Positions 7,556 through 15,648 of a stretch of 23,895 nucleotides of DNA are shown one piece after another. Within the stretch, counting starts at the first letter, position 1, and every line of letters starts with the position of its first letter. The stretch is taken from positions 1 to 23,895 of IMG/VR virus record IMGVR_UViG_3300020056_000168, one strand, 5' to 3'. Position numbers and translations under genes: made by a program. Under the pieces are notes generated by a model that had not been told where the DNA came from, made no database searches, and saw nothing but the letters and a program-made list of their open reading frames with translations. This stretch comes from a virus.

Positions 7556-7866
7556 GCTTGAGAAACCAGAGATTCGTAATCAACATTGACTTCAATTGAA
7601 AAATTATCAAAGAAATTGAATTGAACAAAATCATCTTCAAGCTTTTTTAGATACAGAAATGAATATTTGTTGAAGAACATTTTCTTATCATTTTTTTCAT
7701 ATTTGAAAAAATACTCAGCAAAATTTGATGTATCAACGGTATCATAACCTTGAATTTTCATAATATTGTCTTTTCGATAATAAACATGAACCTCATCATT
7801 TTCAAATGTAATATAGTGAGCATTTGAGAAATTAAATAAGTATTCTTCAGACTCAATAAGAATCAT
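7552..7866 (-). CDS. Hypothetical protein, the only minus-strand gene
   Basis: A 104-residue protein with no family I recognise. It is rich in Phe, Tyr and Asp/Glu (ILIESEEYLFNF, VHVYYRKDN, FDNFSIEVNVDYE) and reads like a small beta-rich cytoplasmic protein with no signal peptide or membrane segment. On the minus strand a good ribosome-binding site (AGGAGA) lies 8 bases before the ATG at 7866, which supports it as a real gene rather than a shadow ORF. Its stop overlaps that of the plus-strand acidic gene (shared TTAG at 7552-7555). The divergent gap at 7867-7946 must hold its promoter; a TATACT is present at a suitable place, but the -35 element is weak. Confidence 0.75.
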   Translation of the reverse strand: MILIESEEYLFNFSNAHYITFENDEVHVYYRKDNIMKIQGYDTVDTSNFAEYFFKYEKNDKKMFFNKYSFLYLKKLEDDFVQFNFFDNFSIEVNVDYESLVSQA

Positions 7867-7883
7867 AGCAATATCTCCTATAG

Positions 7884-7891
7884 TATAAATA
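7884..7891 (+). promoter_or_regulatory. T4-type late promoter (TATAAATA)
   Basis: An exact match to the T4 late -10 consensus lies in the divergent gap, about 55 bases upstream of the first fibre gene and in the right direction. In T4 this element is read by the gp55 sigma factor. Near-matches (CATAAATA) follow at 7896. It is placed where a late tail-fibre operon would start. Confidence 0.75.
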
Positions 7892-7946
7892 GATTCATAA
7901 ATAGTTTAAACTCATAAAGTATATAGTTCATAAATTTTGGAGAAAA

Positions 7947-9056
7947 ATGGCCAGATTACAATCGACTCAAAAGCCAACAACTCTTTTGACTTTGAAAAAA
8001 GATAAAGACGAATCAAATAGTTACATGACTTTTAAGTCTGGTGAAATTATTTTGATCACAGAGCAAGGTATCGTAGATGGTGATGTTCGTTTTACAAAAG
8101 GTGACAAGGCATTATATGGAAATATGAATGGAACATTTCCTTTGTACCCAGTCGGTTCAATTATTTTCTTTGCGGGGAGTGAACAACCAGATGGTTATCT
8201 TACATGTAATGGACAGCAAGTTTCAAGACATTTATATCCTGAACTGTTTGATAAGATACGTTACACTTGGGGAAAGGGTATTCATCCAACGACAGGAAAT
8301 CGTCACAATGATTATTTCCGTGTTCCTGATTTTGAAAATGCAGCGAATGTAGCAGATGGGAGTAGCACTGAATACATTTATCATATGAGTAAGTCTTCAG
8401 ATTATCCATACCCGAGCATAAGTGACCGAAGAATACATAATTCAAATCCAGAAGAACATTATATTTCAGGTTTGTTTATTCGTAATCTAAATGAAAGAGG
8501 AATTGGTGCGAATATTGATGGGCCTGATTATTATCGATTACATGTAACAAAATTAGGACTTTGGGATACTCGTATCTATAGTGGGAATAATCGTGAATTA
8601 GTTGAACGACAATTTGGTCCATTAGATATTCAGATGGATTTATTTCAAAGACATCGACATAAACCTGTGTCAACCAATACTACTTATGATGGTGACCATA
8701 ATCACCGATATTATGGCGCACCTCGTTCACGATATTATGTGAAGGATGATGGTACAATCAATACTAAAGTAGGTGATAATGGTTACGGAAGAAAACTTGG
8801 TTCTTACGAAGATAATAGTACATCTGGTTATTTTGTAAACTTTGGAATATACAGTAAAACAGTTCCTCTTGCATTTAACACAGCTACAACTCAATCATCT
8901 GGAGCGCACATTCATTATGGTTTTGCCGGATATGGTAGAAATTTTGCTGACCAATTAAATACCACAAATGTAAACAGGTCAGATCGAGGTCATCTGGATA
9001 ATGCGAGAGAAACAAGACCAAAGAATTATTCTGTCATGTTCTGTATAAAATATTAG
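7947..9056 (+). CDS. Tail fibre / short tail fibre protein with phage tail collar domain (first of three)
   Basis: A 369-residue protein. Residues about 68-130 form a phage tail collar domain: PVGSIIFFAGSEQPDGYLTCNGQ, then LYPELFDKIRYTWGKG, then DYFRVPDF. The region after it is rich in Tyr, His and Asn (HRHKPVSTNTTYDGDHNHRY), as in T4 gp12-like receptor-binding tips where histidines hold iron; that parallel is inference. The protein ends in YSVMFCIKY, a terminal IKY shared by the next two genes. The N-terminal 65 residues probably attach to the baseplate or to a partner fibre. The start at 7947 has a clear GGAGA. It is the first gene of the late operon, 55 bases after TATAAATA. Confidence 0.88.
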   Translation: MARLQSTQKPTTLLTLKKDKDESNSYMTFKSGEIILITEQGIVDGDVRFTKGDKALYGNMNGTFPLYPVGSIIFFAGSEQPDGYLTCNGQQVSRHLYPELFDKIRYTWGKGIHPTTGNRHNDYFRVPDFENAANVADGSSTEYIYHMSKSSDYPYPSISDRRIHNSNPEEHYISGLFIRNLNERGIGANIDGPDYYRLHVTKLGLWDTRIYSGNNRELVERQFGPLDIQMDLFQRHRHKPVSTNTTYDGDHNHRYYGAPRSRYYVKDDGTINTKVGDNGYGRKLGSYEDNSTSGYFVNFGIYSKTVPLAFNTATTQSSGAHIHYGFAGYGRNFADQLNTTNVNRSDRGHLDNARETRPKNYSVMFCIKY

Positions 9057-9064
9057 GAGAAAGA

Positions 9065-10999
9065 ATGCCACTTCAAACAATTAGTTCTGGTGCTTTTAAG
9101 TTTGCAACAATCAAAGACAATCAAAAACAAGTAGCGATTGCTGGTACGATGAATATTTCTGTTGATGATGACAACGAAATATCTGGTGATTTCCGTATTC
9201 ATGACGCTGTTACTCCAGGAGGATTACCTACACCTCCAGCTGGTACTTTGACTTATATGCTCACAGAAAAAATTTGTTTTACACAAACTTTTGTAGCAAC
9301 TACTGATGGTGAAAATTCATTTACAGCCAACACTACATTATATGGACCTTTTGTACAAGATGATAATGTTCGTGTTTTTCTCACGGCTAACTCAACAGAT
9401 CCAAATGATGAATTTGAAATTGATCCTTTGAAAGAAGCATTTACTATAAATTATGCAGCCAACAATGTAACAATCGATACAGCAGAATTTATAAATCAAA
9501 TCAAGGCACATGTAGCAAACAATGTTACAGGTGAAACAATCACTCATCCAACAAAGATACGTTTACAATGGTTAGATGACCGTGTAAATGGAGGAATTCG
9601 AGAAAAGGATGGTTGGCATTTTTGTGATGGTAGAACTTTGCAAAAAAGTGAATATGCCGCCTTGTATAAATCGATTGGGCAATCTTGGAATAATATGTTA
9701 GAAATTCAAGATGTGATTAAAGATGGTTTTGATTTAAGTATTGACCATCCTTTCAATGAAATCAAAGTCATTGAAGGGAATAGTTTGTTTACAAATTTTG
9801 ATGTAAATTATGATGAGAATGAACCGGAAAATTTGATTGCGTATCGTAGAAGTCCAACAGAAGTTCAAGCAGATACATGGGAGACAGCAGAAAGGCTTGT
9901 TGAGGGCGTTCACTATACAAAATCTGGAGGAAATTTATTTACAACAACAGTAGGAAATGTTCTCGATACACGATGGGAAATTTTGATTTTGACAAAGAAA
10001 CCAAGTGATGAATTTCAGATACCTGACCTGAGAGGATATTATCTAAGGTCTATAGGTTCTTGGGATAATCGTGATACAGCAGTATCGGGCAATCCTCAAA
10101 AATATGGTATTCGTACTCGACAAGAAGATACAATTAAAAAACATAGTCACTTTTTGGCATTCAACTCTGCCGGTGAGCATTCACATGATTATACTCCTTG
10201 GTTGTATAATGACCGAACATCAACTAGTCCCAATCATTCTGCTGAATTAATAATGCCTGGTGGAAGCGCAACGAAGAACGCAGACTATAACAAGCTAAAG
10301 GCTGTTCGTAGAGGTATTGGTAAACACTACAGACACGTAGGTGACAATTGGCATCTAAGAGTTCCTTCAATATATGATCTGCCATGGTCTATGTCTCAAA
10401 CTATGCAGAGTACATGGTCTGGTTGGACCGGTTGGCAAAATCACACGATTAATAATGCCTGGAGTTATACCGCTTGGTGGACACCTTCTGGTGGTTCAGC
10501 TGGCCATTACGACCGTGTAGATCCTAGCTGGACAGAATGGAATACTTGGCGAAATTTCCACAATCCTTATTTTACAAGAAATGAAACTAAAGATTTTTAT
10601 GCGTTACTAGGAAATTTTGGCTCCAATAGTGGAGATTATGGATATTCAGGTTGGGATGTCGCAAGAAATTATTCAAGGGCTGAAAATATTAAAAATCCAA
10701 CTTCTGCTTATGAAGATGGTGCGCCTTATTATGCAAGTGAATATTGTATTCGGTCTCAACATCGAAATCAACATCATCCCATCATGTCGAGAAATTTAAT
10801 TGAACCACGATATTTTTTATTAGGTGGCGGACCAACAGATCCTATCAAATCTCAAGACCAATATCATCATCATGAAATTTGGTTCGAAGAACCGGATGCT
10901 TCTTTTCATCACACAAGTTCACAAGGTTCAACGAGTGAAAAATATCAAGAAGAAGTTGATATGCCACACATAAAGCTACCAATTTTCATCAAATATTAA
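9065..10999 (+). CDS. Tail fibre / adhesin with split collar domain and Trp-rich C-terminal region (second of three)
   Basis: A 644-residue protein. Residues 1-170 are a beta-rich N-terminal region (VAIAGTMNISVDDDNEISG). The collar domain begins at about 182 (DGWHFCDGRTLQKSEYAALY) and resumes at about 318 (FQIPDLRGYYLRSIGSWDNRD), with roughly 100 residues inserted between the usual halves. The region at about 440-500 is unusually rich in tryptophan (STWSGWTGWQN, NAWSYTAWW, SWTEWNTWRNF). The end, LPIFIKY, keeps the terminal IKY of its neighbours. It starts 8 bases after the previous stop with a good GGAGA site. It is likely a trimeric receptor-binding fibre displayed at the tail, with the aromatic insert as the probable receptor-contact tip. 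Confidence 0.85.
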   Translation: MPLQTISSGAFKFATIKDNQKQVAIAGTMNISVDDDNEISGDFRIHDAVTPGGLPTPPAGTLTYMLTEKICFTQTFVATTDGENSFTANTTLYGPFVQDDNVRVFLTANSTDPNDEFEIDPLKEAFTINYAANNVTIDTAEFINQIKAHVANNVTGETITHPTKIRLQWLDDRVNGGIREKDGWHFCDGRTLQKSEYAALYKSIGQSWNNMLEIQDVIKDGFDLSIDHPFNEIKVIEGNSLFTNFDVNYDENEPENLIAYRRSPTEVQADTWETAERLVEGVHYTKSGGNLFTTTVGNVLDTRWEILILTKKPSDEFQIPDLRGYYLRSIGSWDNRDTAVSGNPQKYGIRTRQEDTIKKHSHFLAFNSAGEHSHDYTPWLYNDRTSTSPNHSAELIMPGGSATKNADYNKLKAVRRGIGKHYRHVGDNWHLRVPSIYDLPWSMSQTMQSTWSGWTGWQNHTINNAWSYTAWWTPSGGSAGHYDRVDPSWTEWNTWRNFHNPYFTRNETKDFYALLGNFGSNSGDYGYSGWDVARNYSRAENIKNPTSAYEDGAPYYASEYCIRSQHRNQHHPIMSRNLIEPRYFLLGGGPTDPIKSQDQYHHHEIWFEEPDASFHHTSSQGSTSEKYQEEVDMPHIKLPIFIKY

Positions 11000-11007
11000 G
11001 AGTCTAC

Positions 11008-13275
11008 ATGGATAACTATTTTTCAAATAGAATTACAATTGAAGAAATTAAATCGAATATAAATGCCAAATTTCCTCCTGGAGATCAGCGTTTAGATTCA
11101 TATCCTCCAGGTGTAGGTTATCAACAAATTCAAAGACTTTCTGGATTCGCCACAGCAAAGGTACCAACAACAGATATGTTTGCTTCTTCTGGAGGAACAG
11201 AAAGATTTCCAAGTACTAAAGGTCAATTAGTAATTGTTACAGATGGTTATGATTCTGATGGTAATCCATATGGTGAAACTGATACGATGTATGCCACTGG
11301 TCCTTCACGATATGTACCTTTATATAATAGTATTTTTACTGGCGACATGAGGCTTCTTGATGGAGGAAAAAATCCAATTGGTCAAACATTTCCACCAATT
11401 GGATCATTGGGCTATTTTGCTTATAATGGTGTTCCTAACGGATGGTTAGAACTCAAGGGTCAAGGACTTTTATATTTAAAAAGTAAATTTTATGATATAA
11501 ATGGTGTTCAAATCAGTTCAAGAGCAGAAACCAATTTTGCTTATGAAATTACACAAGATACAGAATATACACCTTTATTCAATATACTTTACTCTTGGGG
11601 AATTGTAAAAACAACACCTTCAAACAACGGATGGAACTTTTTCTTACCAAAATGGCAAGGTTACTTTATACGGTGTATTAATCCATCTTCAACAGGAATT
11701 GATCCTGGCTCTCGAATTTGGCATCCAAGTGAAAGAACACATATCAACGCTTCAAGAGTAACTGATACTACTCCTACATTTGGTCATATTCCTGTTCTAA
11801 AACATACACATTATTCAAAAATTCTTCAGCGGCATTTCCGCGGAGGTCTAGATGGTCATGGTATTCGTGAAGATTGGGGAACAACGAATTTTATGCGTTT
11901 CTGGAGAAACACTCAAAATGCTGCTCATCATACAGCCGGTTCTCATTATTCTATAACAGGACAAGCAAATAGTTATACTACTTGGCGAGATTATATTGGT
12001 CAACACTGGTCATCTAGTAACTATAGACAAACATATAATTTTCATCCATTTCTTCATTCAAATTCTACAACACGTTACGGAATGCCCTACTTTGATTCAA
12101 GAACAGGAGGGCATAATTTAGATCGATTTAAAAATTTCGTGGTAGGTGGTTTTAAGAAACATCTTCGAAAAAGATATTATGGTGATGTTGAATGGAATGA
12201 TCCGGCTGCTGTAGATTATACTGCACATTATCATGATGGAGAAAGACCTGATGGATGGACATCATGCTACCAAGGAAATGCACAAGCTCCCCGAGATTCT
12301 GCTGGTAACACGCACTGGTGGTGGCATTGGAACGAAAAGTATTTTGAGGATACAAACTCAAGGTCAGGATTTGGGGATGATTGGTGGTGGTCTACTGGAT
12401 ATAATAGTGCTGAACAACTTGGTAGACATAGCACTTATTTTTGGCAAGGTTATTACCGAATGCGAAGATGGTGGGATGCTGGAAATGGAAATTGGTTTGC
12501 CAAAGCTTGGTGGGCTTCTTTAAAACCCGGTACAGCAGGCAGTCCACAGGGTGATAGAACAACGAGTAAACAATTTATTGCTAATGCTGCTTTTCTACCA
12601 TTTAAAGATTATTACGGAAACGAATCTACTTGTACGTGGACTGCTCATCGGGCTTGGTCTGATTATCCCAATCCTTATAAAAATGTTGATACAAATCATT
12701 TTCCTCCAGTAAATGCTTTCGGTATGTCAACATTTTATTCAGATGAATATCCTCATAATCAACATAATAATAATAATGAATTAAAAAATATTGCTCGAGC
12801 ACGTGTCGGACGTTATCATTCATATCGTTATCACTTTCATAATGAAGTAAAGACTTACTGGAGAGCAAAAGAAAATTGGTGGGGAACGTTTTTACATAGC
12901 TTTGAAACCTATAACGCTCGGCATGGCAGTGACAATAATCATTTTCGTAATTGGGGTGGTAGTTGGAATGCAAATTATGCTAGTTGGTGGTGGATGGGAT
13001 ATGATCGAGACAGAAACTACACTTCACAAAGTGGAACCGCAAGCTGGTTTCAGAGATGGGGACTGAATTGGACCTTTCCATATCATATCAAGCGTTCTCC
13101 TGCAGGAACAAATGATGGTACTGAAATTTTAAATACTGGTAATGATGGTGATCCAACAACTACATCAGGAAACCATCGACACTCAATTCATGAAGGTAAT
13201 AATGGTATATTTGCTAGAGGAGACTATGAAAGTCGTCCAAACAATATCGCACTTAGACTTTGTATAAAATATTAG
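11008..13275 (+). CDS. Large tail fibre / adhesin with collar domain and very Trp-rich C-terminal half (third of three)
   Basis: A 755-residue protein. A divergent collar domain spans about 128-240: FPPIGSLGYFAYNGVPNGWLE, then FFLPKWQGYFIRCINPSS and GIDPGSRIWHPSERTH. Residues about 270-720 are dominated by Trp, His, Tyr, Asn and Gly (HWWWHWNEK, DDWWWSTGY, YYRMRRWWDAGNGNW, ASWWWMGYDRDRN). By eye it has about 37 tryptophans in 755 residues. The end is NNIALRLCIKY, the conserved terminal motif. It starts 8 bases after the second fibre with only a weak AAGAG site. The layout suggests a shared collar-plus-IKY frame carrying a fast-changing receptor-binding insert. The receptor is unknown; aromatic surfaces often bind sugars, which is inference here. 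Confidence 0.85.
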   Translation: MDNYFSNRITIEEIKSNINAKFPPGDQRLDSYPPGVGYQQIQRLSGFATAKVPTTDMFASSGGTERFPSTKGQLVIVTDGYDSDGNPYGETDTMYATGPSRYVPLYNSIFTGDMRLLDGGKNPIGQTFPPIGSLGYFAYNGVPNGWLELKGQGLLYLKSKFYDINGVQISSRAETNFAYEITQDTEYTPLFNILYSWGIVKTTPSNNGWNFFLPKWQGYFIRCINPSSTGIDPGSRIWHPSERTHINASRVTDTTPTFGHIPVLKHTHYSKILQRHFRGGLDGHGIREDWGTTNFMRFWRNTQNAAHHTAGSHYSITGQANSYTTWRDYIGQHWSSSNYRQTYNFHPFLHSNSTTRYGMPYFDSRTGGHNLDRFKNFVVGGFKKHLRKRYYGDVEWNDPAAVDYTAHYHDGERPDGWTSCYQGNAQAPRDSAGNTHWWWHWNEKYFEDTNSRSGFGDDWWWSTGYNSAEQLGRHSTYFWQGYYRMRRWWDAGNGNWFAKAWWASLKPGTAGSPQGDRTTSKQFIANAAFLPFKDYYGNESTCTWTAHRAWSDYPNPYKNVDTNHFPPVNAFGMSTFYSDEYPHNQHNNNNELKNIARARVGRYHSYRYHFHNEVKTYWRAKENWWGTFLHSFETYNARHGSDNNHFRNWGGSWNANYASWWWMGYDRDRNYTSQSGTASWFQRWGLNWTFPYHIKRSPAGTNDGTEILNTGNDGDPTTTSGNHRHSIHEGNNGIFARGDYESRPNNIALRLCIKY

Positions 13276-13282
13276 AGGAGCT

Positions 13283-13804
13283 ATGTCTAAATCAAAAAAT
13301 GTTGTTGTGTTAAATGAAAATAATCATTTTGTAGGATTGAAAAAAACTTTTTTCGATAATCGTGCGAATACCTTTAGTATGATTCCAAATGGTTATGATA
13401 TACCTTTACCAGATGAAAAGGAAGGTTATTTTTCGATTTGGAATTTTGAAAAAGAAGAATGGTATTATGAAAAAGAAATTTCAGAAGAAAAAGACCAGCT
13501 TGAAGAACAAGTTCAAAATATCTTACAAAGAGATCCAATGTATTATTTGAAATTAGTGCGAAACAATCTTTTACTTGAAACAGATAGTATAGTGTTAAAG
13601 TATTATCAAGAGAGTAAAGAAGTTCCTGAATCAATAAAAAAATATCGTGAAGAATTGCGAGATATTCCATCAAAGATTGAAAGTGGAGTATTAAAAAAAC
13701 CAACATATGTAGAATCAGTTGAAAAGTTAATTGCGGAAGTAGTGAAACCAGAACTTCTTATAAATTTCAAATGGCCTGAAAAACCTGATCTTGGAGTAAA
13801 ATAA
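13283..13804 (+). CDS. Tail fibre assembly chaperone-like protein (TAP family)
   Basis: A 173-residue protein. The N-terminus, NENNHFVGLKKTF, and the central WNFEKEEWYYEKEI match the first half of caudoviral fibre assembly proteins. The second half, VRNNLLLETDSIVLKY...VPESIKKYREELRDIP and the final WPEKPDLG, follows the family pattern (R-x-x-LL-x-x-x-D ... YR-x-x-LRDIP ... WPxxP). Such proteins help fold or trimerise tail-fibre tips and are coded directly downstream of the fibre. It starts 7 bases after the largest fibre with a strong GAGGAG site. The match is by motif order and context. Confidence 0.75.
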   Translation: MSKSKNVVVLNENNHFVGLKKTFFDNRANTFSMIPNGYDIPLPDEKEGYFSIWNFEKEEWYYEKEISEEKDQLEEQVQNILQRDPMYYLKLVRNNLLLETDSIVLKYYQESKEVPESIKKYREELRDIPSKIESGVLKKPTYVESVEKLIAEVVKPELLINFKWPEKPDLGVK

Positions 13805-15298
13805 ATGGCTAAAACAGCTTTCTGCCGTATCAATGAAAATAACGAATACGTAGCACATACAGATAAATTTGAAGAAGGTCTTTTTATTGCTCCTATTCCA
13901 GAATTGAAACAGAACTCAAAAGCAATTTGGACAGGAAGGTCTTGGAAGATTGTTAAAGGAAATATAAATTATTCAAGTGAAGACATAGTTAGTTCAATAG
14001 CTGAAACAGACCAACTATTATACGTGACAGGAGAACAACAAGTAGAATTATCTTCATATGACAATGCTGATAATAATTTCTTTTTAGATAAATTTACCAC
14101 AGAAAAACAATTACTTGATGTTGAAATTATTAAATTAATTGAAAATAATCAAAAAGTTCCTACAGAATGGTCAGACTATTCAAATAAGCTGAATAGTTAC
14201 ATTCAGTATCTTGATAATCATTTAGTTTTCACTGAAGAATGTGAAGAATTCAAATACACTGAAGATGTTATAAAATCTACAAATGATTTCAAAGAAACTA
14301 ATTTCAATTCAATTGGACAATTTTTGAAAAGAATTGTTGTTTGGGATTCTGAGAAGGCTCAAGAATTACTATGTTTGAATTCAAATGATATTAATTTAAT
14401 GAGTAAATATAAAGATGATTATATTACACAAAACATTATTGATACCGAAAGTGTTATTGTATACAATATAAAAGACCATCGAATTGTTAATTTAGATGTA
14501 GATCAAAGATTGATTGAGAAAAATATTGAAGATGGTGTTTTTCGTAGTATTACTATTCGACACATACCACCAATCACTGATAAAGAACTGAGTCATGACG
14601 AATTGGTAAACCATTTGGATATCATAACTAATGGTGAAATCGATGACTTATCCGATGAAATTGTTTTTAAAGATACATTCTATTATGATGCTTATCCTGA
14701 ATTTTATGAAAGATTAGATTTATATAAATTATGTATTCAATATTATGAATACTATGAAGAAAAATATAAAGAAATTGTAATTTCTTCACCAGCAGAGCCA
14801 GTGGAAGATGAGGAAAATGTACCTGAATCAATCAACGAAGATGAAGCTAGAGCTTTACGAAATTCTCAGCTAAAGAATCGTTTTTTCGAAGAATGTTTTG
14901 TGAGATTTGATTTTCAAAAGGATGATTATCAAAAAGATTTGGAACGCTACCAAAGACTTACAGGTAAAACTACCTTTCAATTTACAACAAATGGAATTGA
15001 GTATGATTTAAGTAAATTGCTTTCAAATGAAATATTACTCATTAATCTAATACCAACTTATATTTTAGCATTAGTTGAGGATGAGATCAATCAACCTACA
15101 AATTATAGAATCGAAACTGATTATTCACGTGTTTTTGAAGGATATCAAGATATTTCTGACCTTATTGAAAATGTAAGATTAGAGCAAATAATTGACAACA
15201 TTGAAGAATTAGAAAAAGAACAAGCAAAAATTCCTGAGGGCATACAACCACATATGTTGAAAGGACCCGCAACTCTATATGATTTTGATCTCGAATGA
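13805..15298 (+). CDS. Long relative of tail fibre assembly protein (hypothetical)
   Basis: A 497-residue protein. The N-terminal 130 residues parallel the previous gene: INENNEYVAHTDKF, AIWTGRSWKIVKG, and QLLDVEIIKLIENNQKVPTEW, then DYSNKLNSYIQYL, which is the W..Y...L pattern of fibre-assembly proteins. The remaining 370 residues are acidic and helical, with charged stretches (FYERLDLYKLCIQYYEYYEEKY, LIENVRLEQIIDNIEELEKE), and I recognise no domain there. It begins on the base after the upstream stop, with a GGAG about 10 bases away, so the two are probably coupled. It may serve a second fibre or replace a two-part chaperone; that is inference. Confidence 0.72.
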   Translation: MAKTAFCRINENNEYVAHTDKFEEGLFIAPIPELKQNSKAIWTGRSWKIVKGNINYSSEDIVSSIAETDQLLYVTGEQQVELSSYDNADNNFFLDKFTTEKQLLDVEIIKLIENNQKVPTEWSDYSNKLNSYIQYLDNHLVFTEECEEFKYTEDVIKSTNDFKETNFNSIGQFLKRIVVWDSEKAQELLCLNSNDINLMSKYKDDYITQNIIDTESVIVYNIKDHRIVNLDVDQRLIEKNIEDGVFRSITIRHIPPITDKELSHDELVNHLDIITNGEIDDLSDEIVFKDTFYYDAYPEFYERLDLYKLCIQYYEYYEEKYKEIVISSPAEPVEDEENVPESINEDEARALRNSQLKNRFFEECFVRFDFQKDDYQKDLERYQRLTGKTTFQFTTNGIEYDLSKLLSNEILLINLIPTYILALVEDEINQPTNYRIETDYSRVFEGYQDISDLIENVRLEQIIDNIEELEKEQAKIPEGIQPHMLKGPATLYDFDLE

Positions 15299-15453
15299 AA
15301 GAAGTACCAGAATCACTCAAGCTTGAGTTCACTATGGCAATGCGAGAACTTCAGGATGAAGTTAAAAAACAACAAGAAAGAAAAATGATTCAACAGGCAA
15401 TTGAAGAATTTTTTTCAGAAGATAAAAAATGGAAGAAGTCCCAGACGAATTAG
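15295..15453 (+). CDS. Small ORF (52 aa), hypothetical
   Basis: The start overlaps the previous stop (ATGA). The product, MKEVPESLKLEFTMAMREL and on to KKWKKSQTN, is a charged amphipathic helix of 52 residues. It fills otherwise gene-free space and is in the same operon style. There is no known family. It shares an MxEVP start with the following ORF. Confidence 0.55.
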   Translation: MKEVPESLKLEFTMAMRELQDEVKKQQERKMIQQAIEEFFSEDKKWKKSQTN

Positions 15454-15536
15454 ATTCAGGGGACTTAGATTTGCTTTTCCGCCTCGTTGCTGAGGCTCGT
15501 AAAAATAAAGATCGGCACAAGAAAAAAAATACTTGA
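15429..15536 (+). CDS. Small ORF (35 aa), hypothetical
   Basis: It starts inside the previous small ORF and overlaps it by 25 bases. The product begins MEEVPDELDSGDLDLLFRL and ends in a lysine-rich tail. No clear ribosome-binding site is visible. It could be real or chance; the MxEVP start echoing its neighbour is the main reason to list it. Its stop TGA lies within the TTGACA promoter element. Confidence 0.4.
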   Translation: MEEVPDELDSGDLDLLFRLVAEARKNKDRHKKKNT

Positions 15537-15561
15537 CAATTTACTCGAAGTATGCTATATA
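15533..15561 (+). promoter_or_regulatory. Sigma70-like promoter for hsp20
   Basis: TTGACA at 15533-15538 matches the -35 consensus exactly. A 17-base spacer leads to TATATA at 15556-15561, preceded by TGC (extended -10). Transcription should begin near 15567-15569, giving a leader of about 80 bases. This is the best host-type promoter in the window. Confidence 0.8.
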
Positions 15562-15566
15562 TTAAT

Positions 15567-15647
15567 GCAGTGTGAATGGTTCGCACTGCATCAGCAATCG
15601 CTCGATTGAGGATTGCGTCTGACAAACCTTGCTTATTTAGGAGGCAA
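15567..15647 (+). promoter_or_regulatory. Structured hsp20 5' leader, possible RNA thermometer
   Basis: Three hairpins in a row can be drawn. The first is 15567-15576 with 15580-15589, 10 bp including one G.U pair, loop TGG. The second is GCAATC 15594-15599 with GATTGC 15611-15616, topped by CTC/GAG and flanked by TCA/TGA. The third is TTGCTT 15629-15634 with AGGCAA 15642-15647, which holds half of the AGGAGG ribosome-binding site (15639-15644) in the stem. A UUGCU next to the ribosome-binding site of a small heat-shock gene resembles ROSE-type RNA thermometers; this is inference from layout. Confidence 0.55.
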
Positions 15648-15648
15648 T

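Noticed and set aside
11372-11404. 10-bp inverted repeat ATCCAATTGG / CCAATTGGAT
   Set aside because: CCAATTGG is its own reverse complement and arises from two Pro-Ile-Gly codon sets in the fibre protein; no need for a structural role.
10390-13275. Diversity-generating retroelement acting on the fibre genes
   Set aside because: The aromatic-rich inserts suggested variable regions, but there is no reverse transcriptase and no matching template repeat in the window.
15481-15496. GCCTC/GAGGC hairpin at the end of the fibre operon
   Set aside because: Only 5 bp and followed by an A-rich rather than T-rich run, so not a credible plus-strand terminator; it also lies inside a small ORF.
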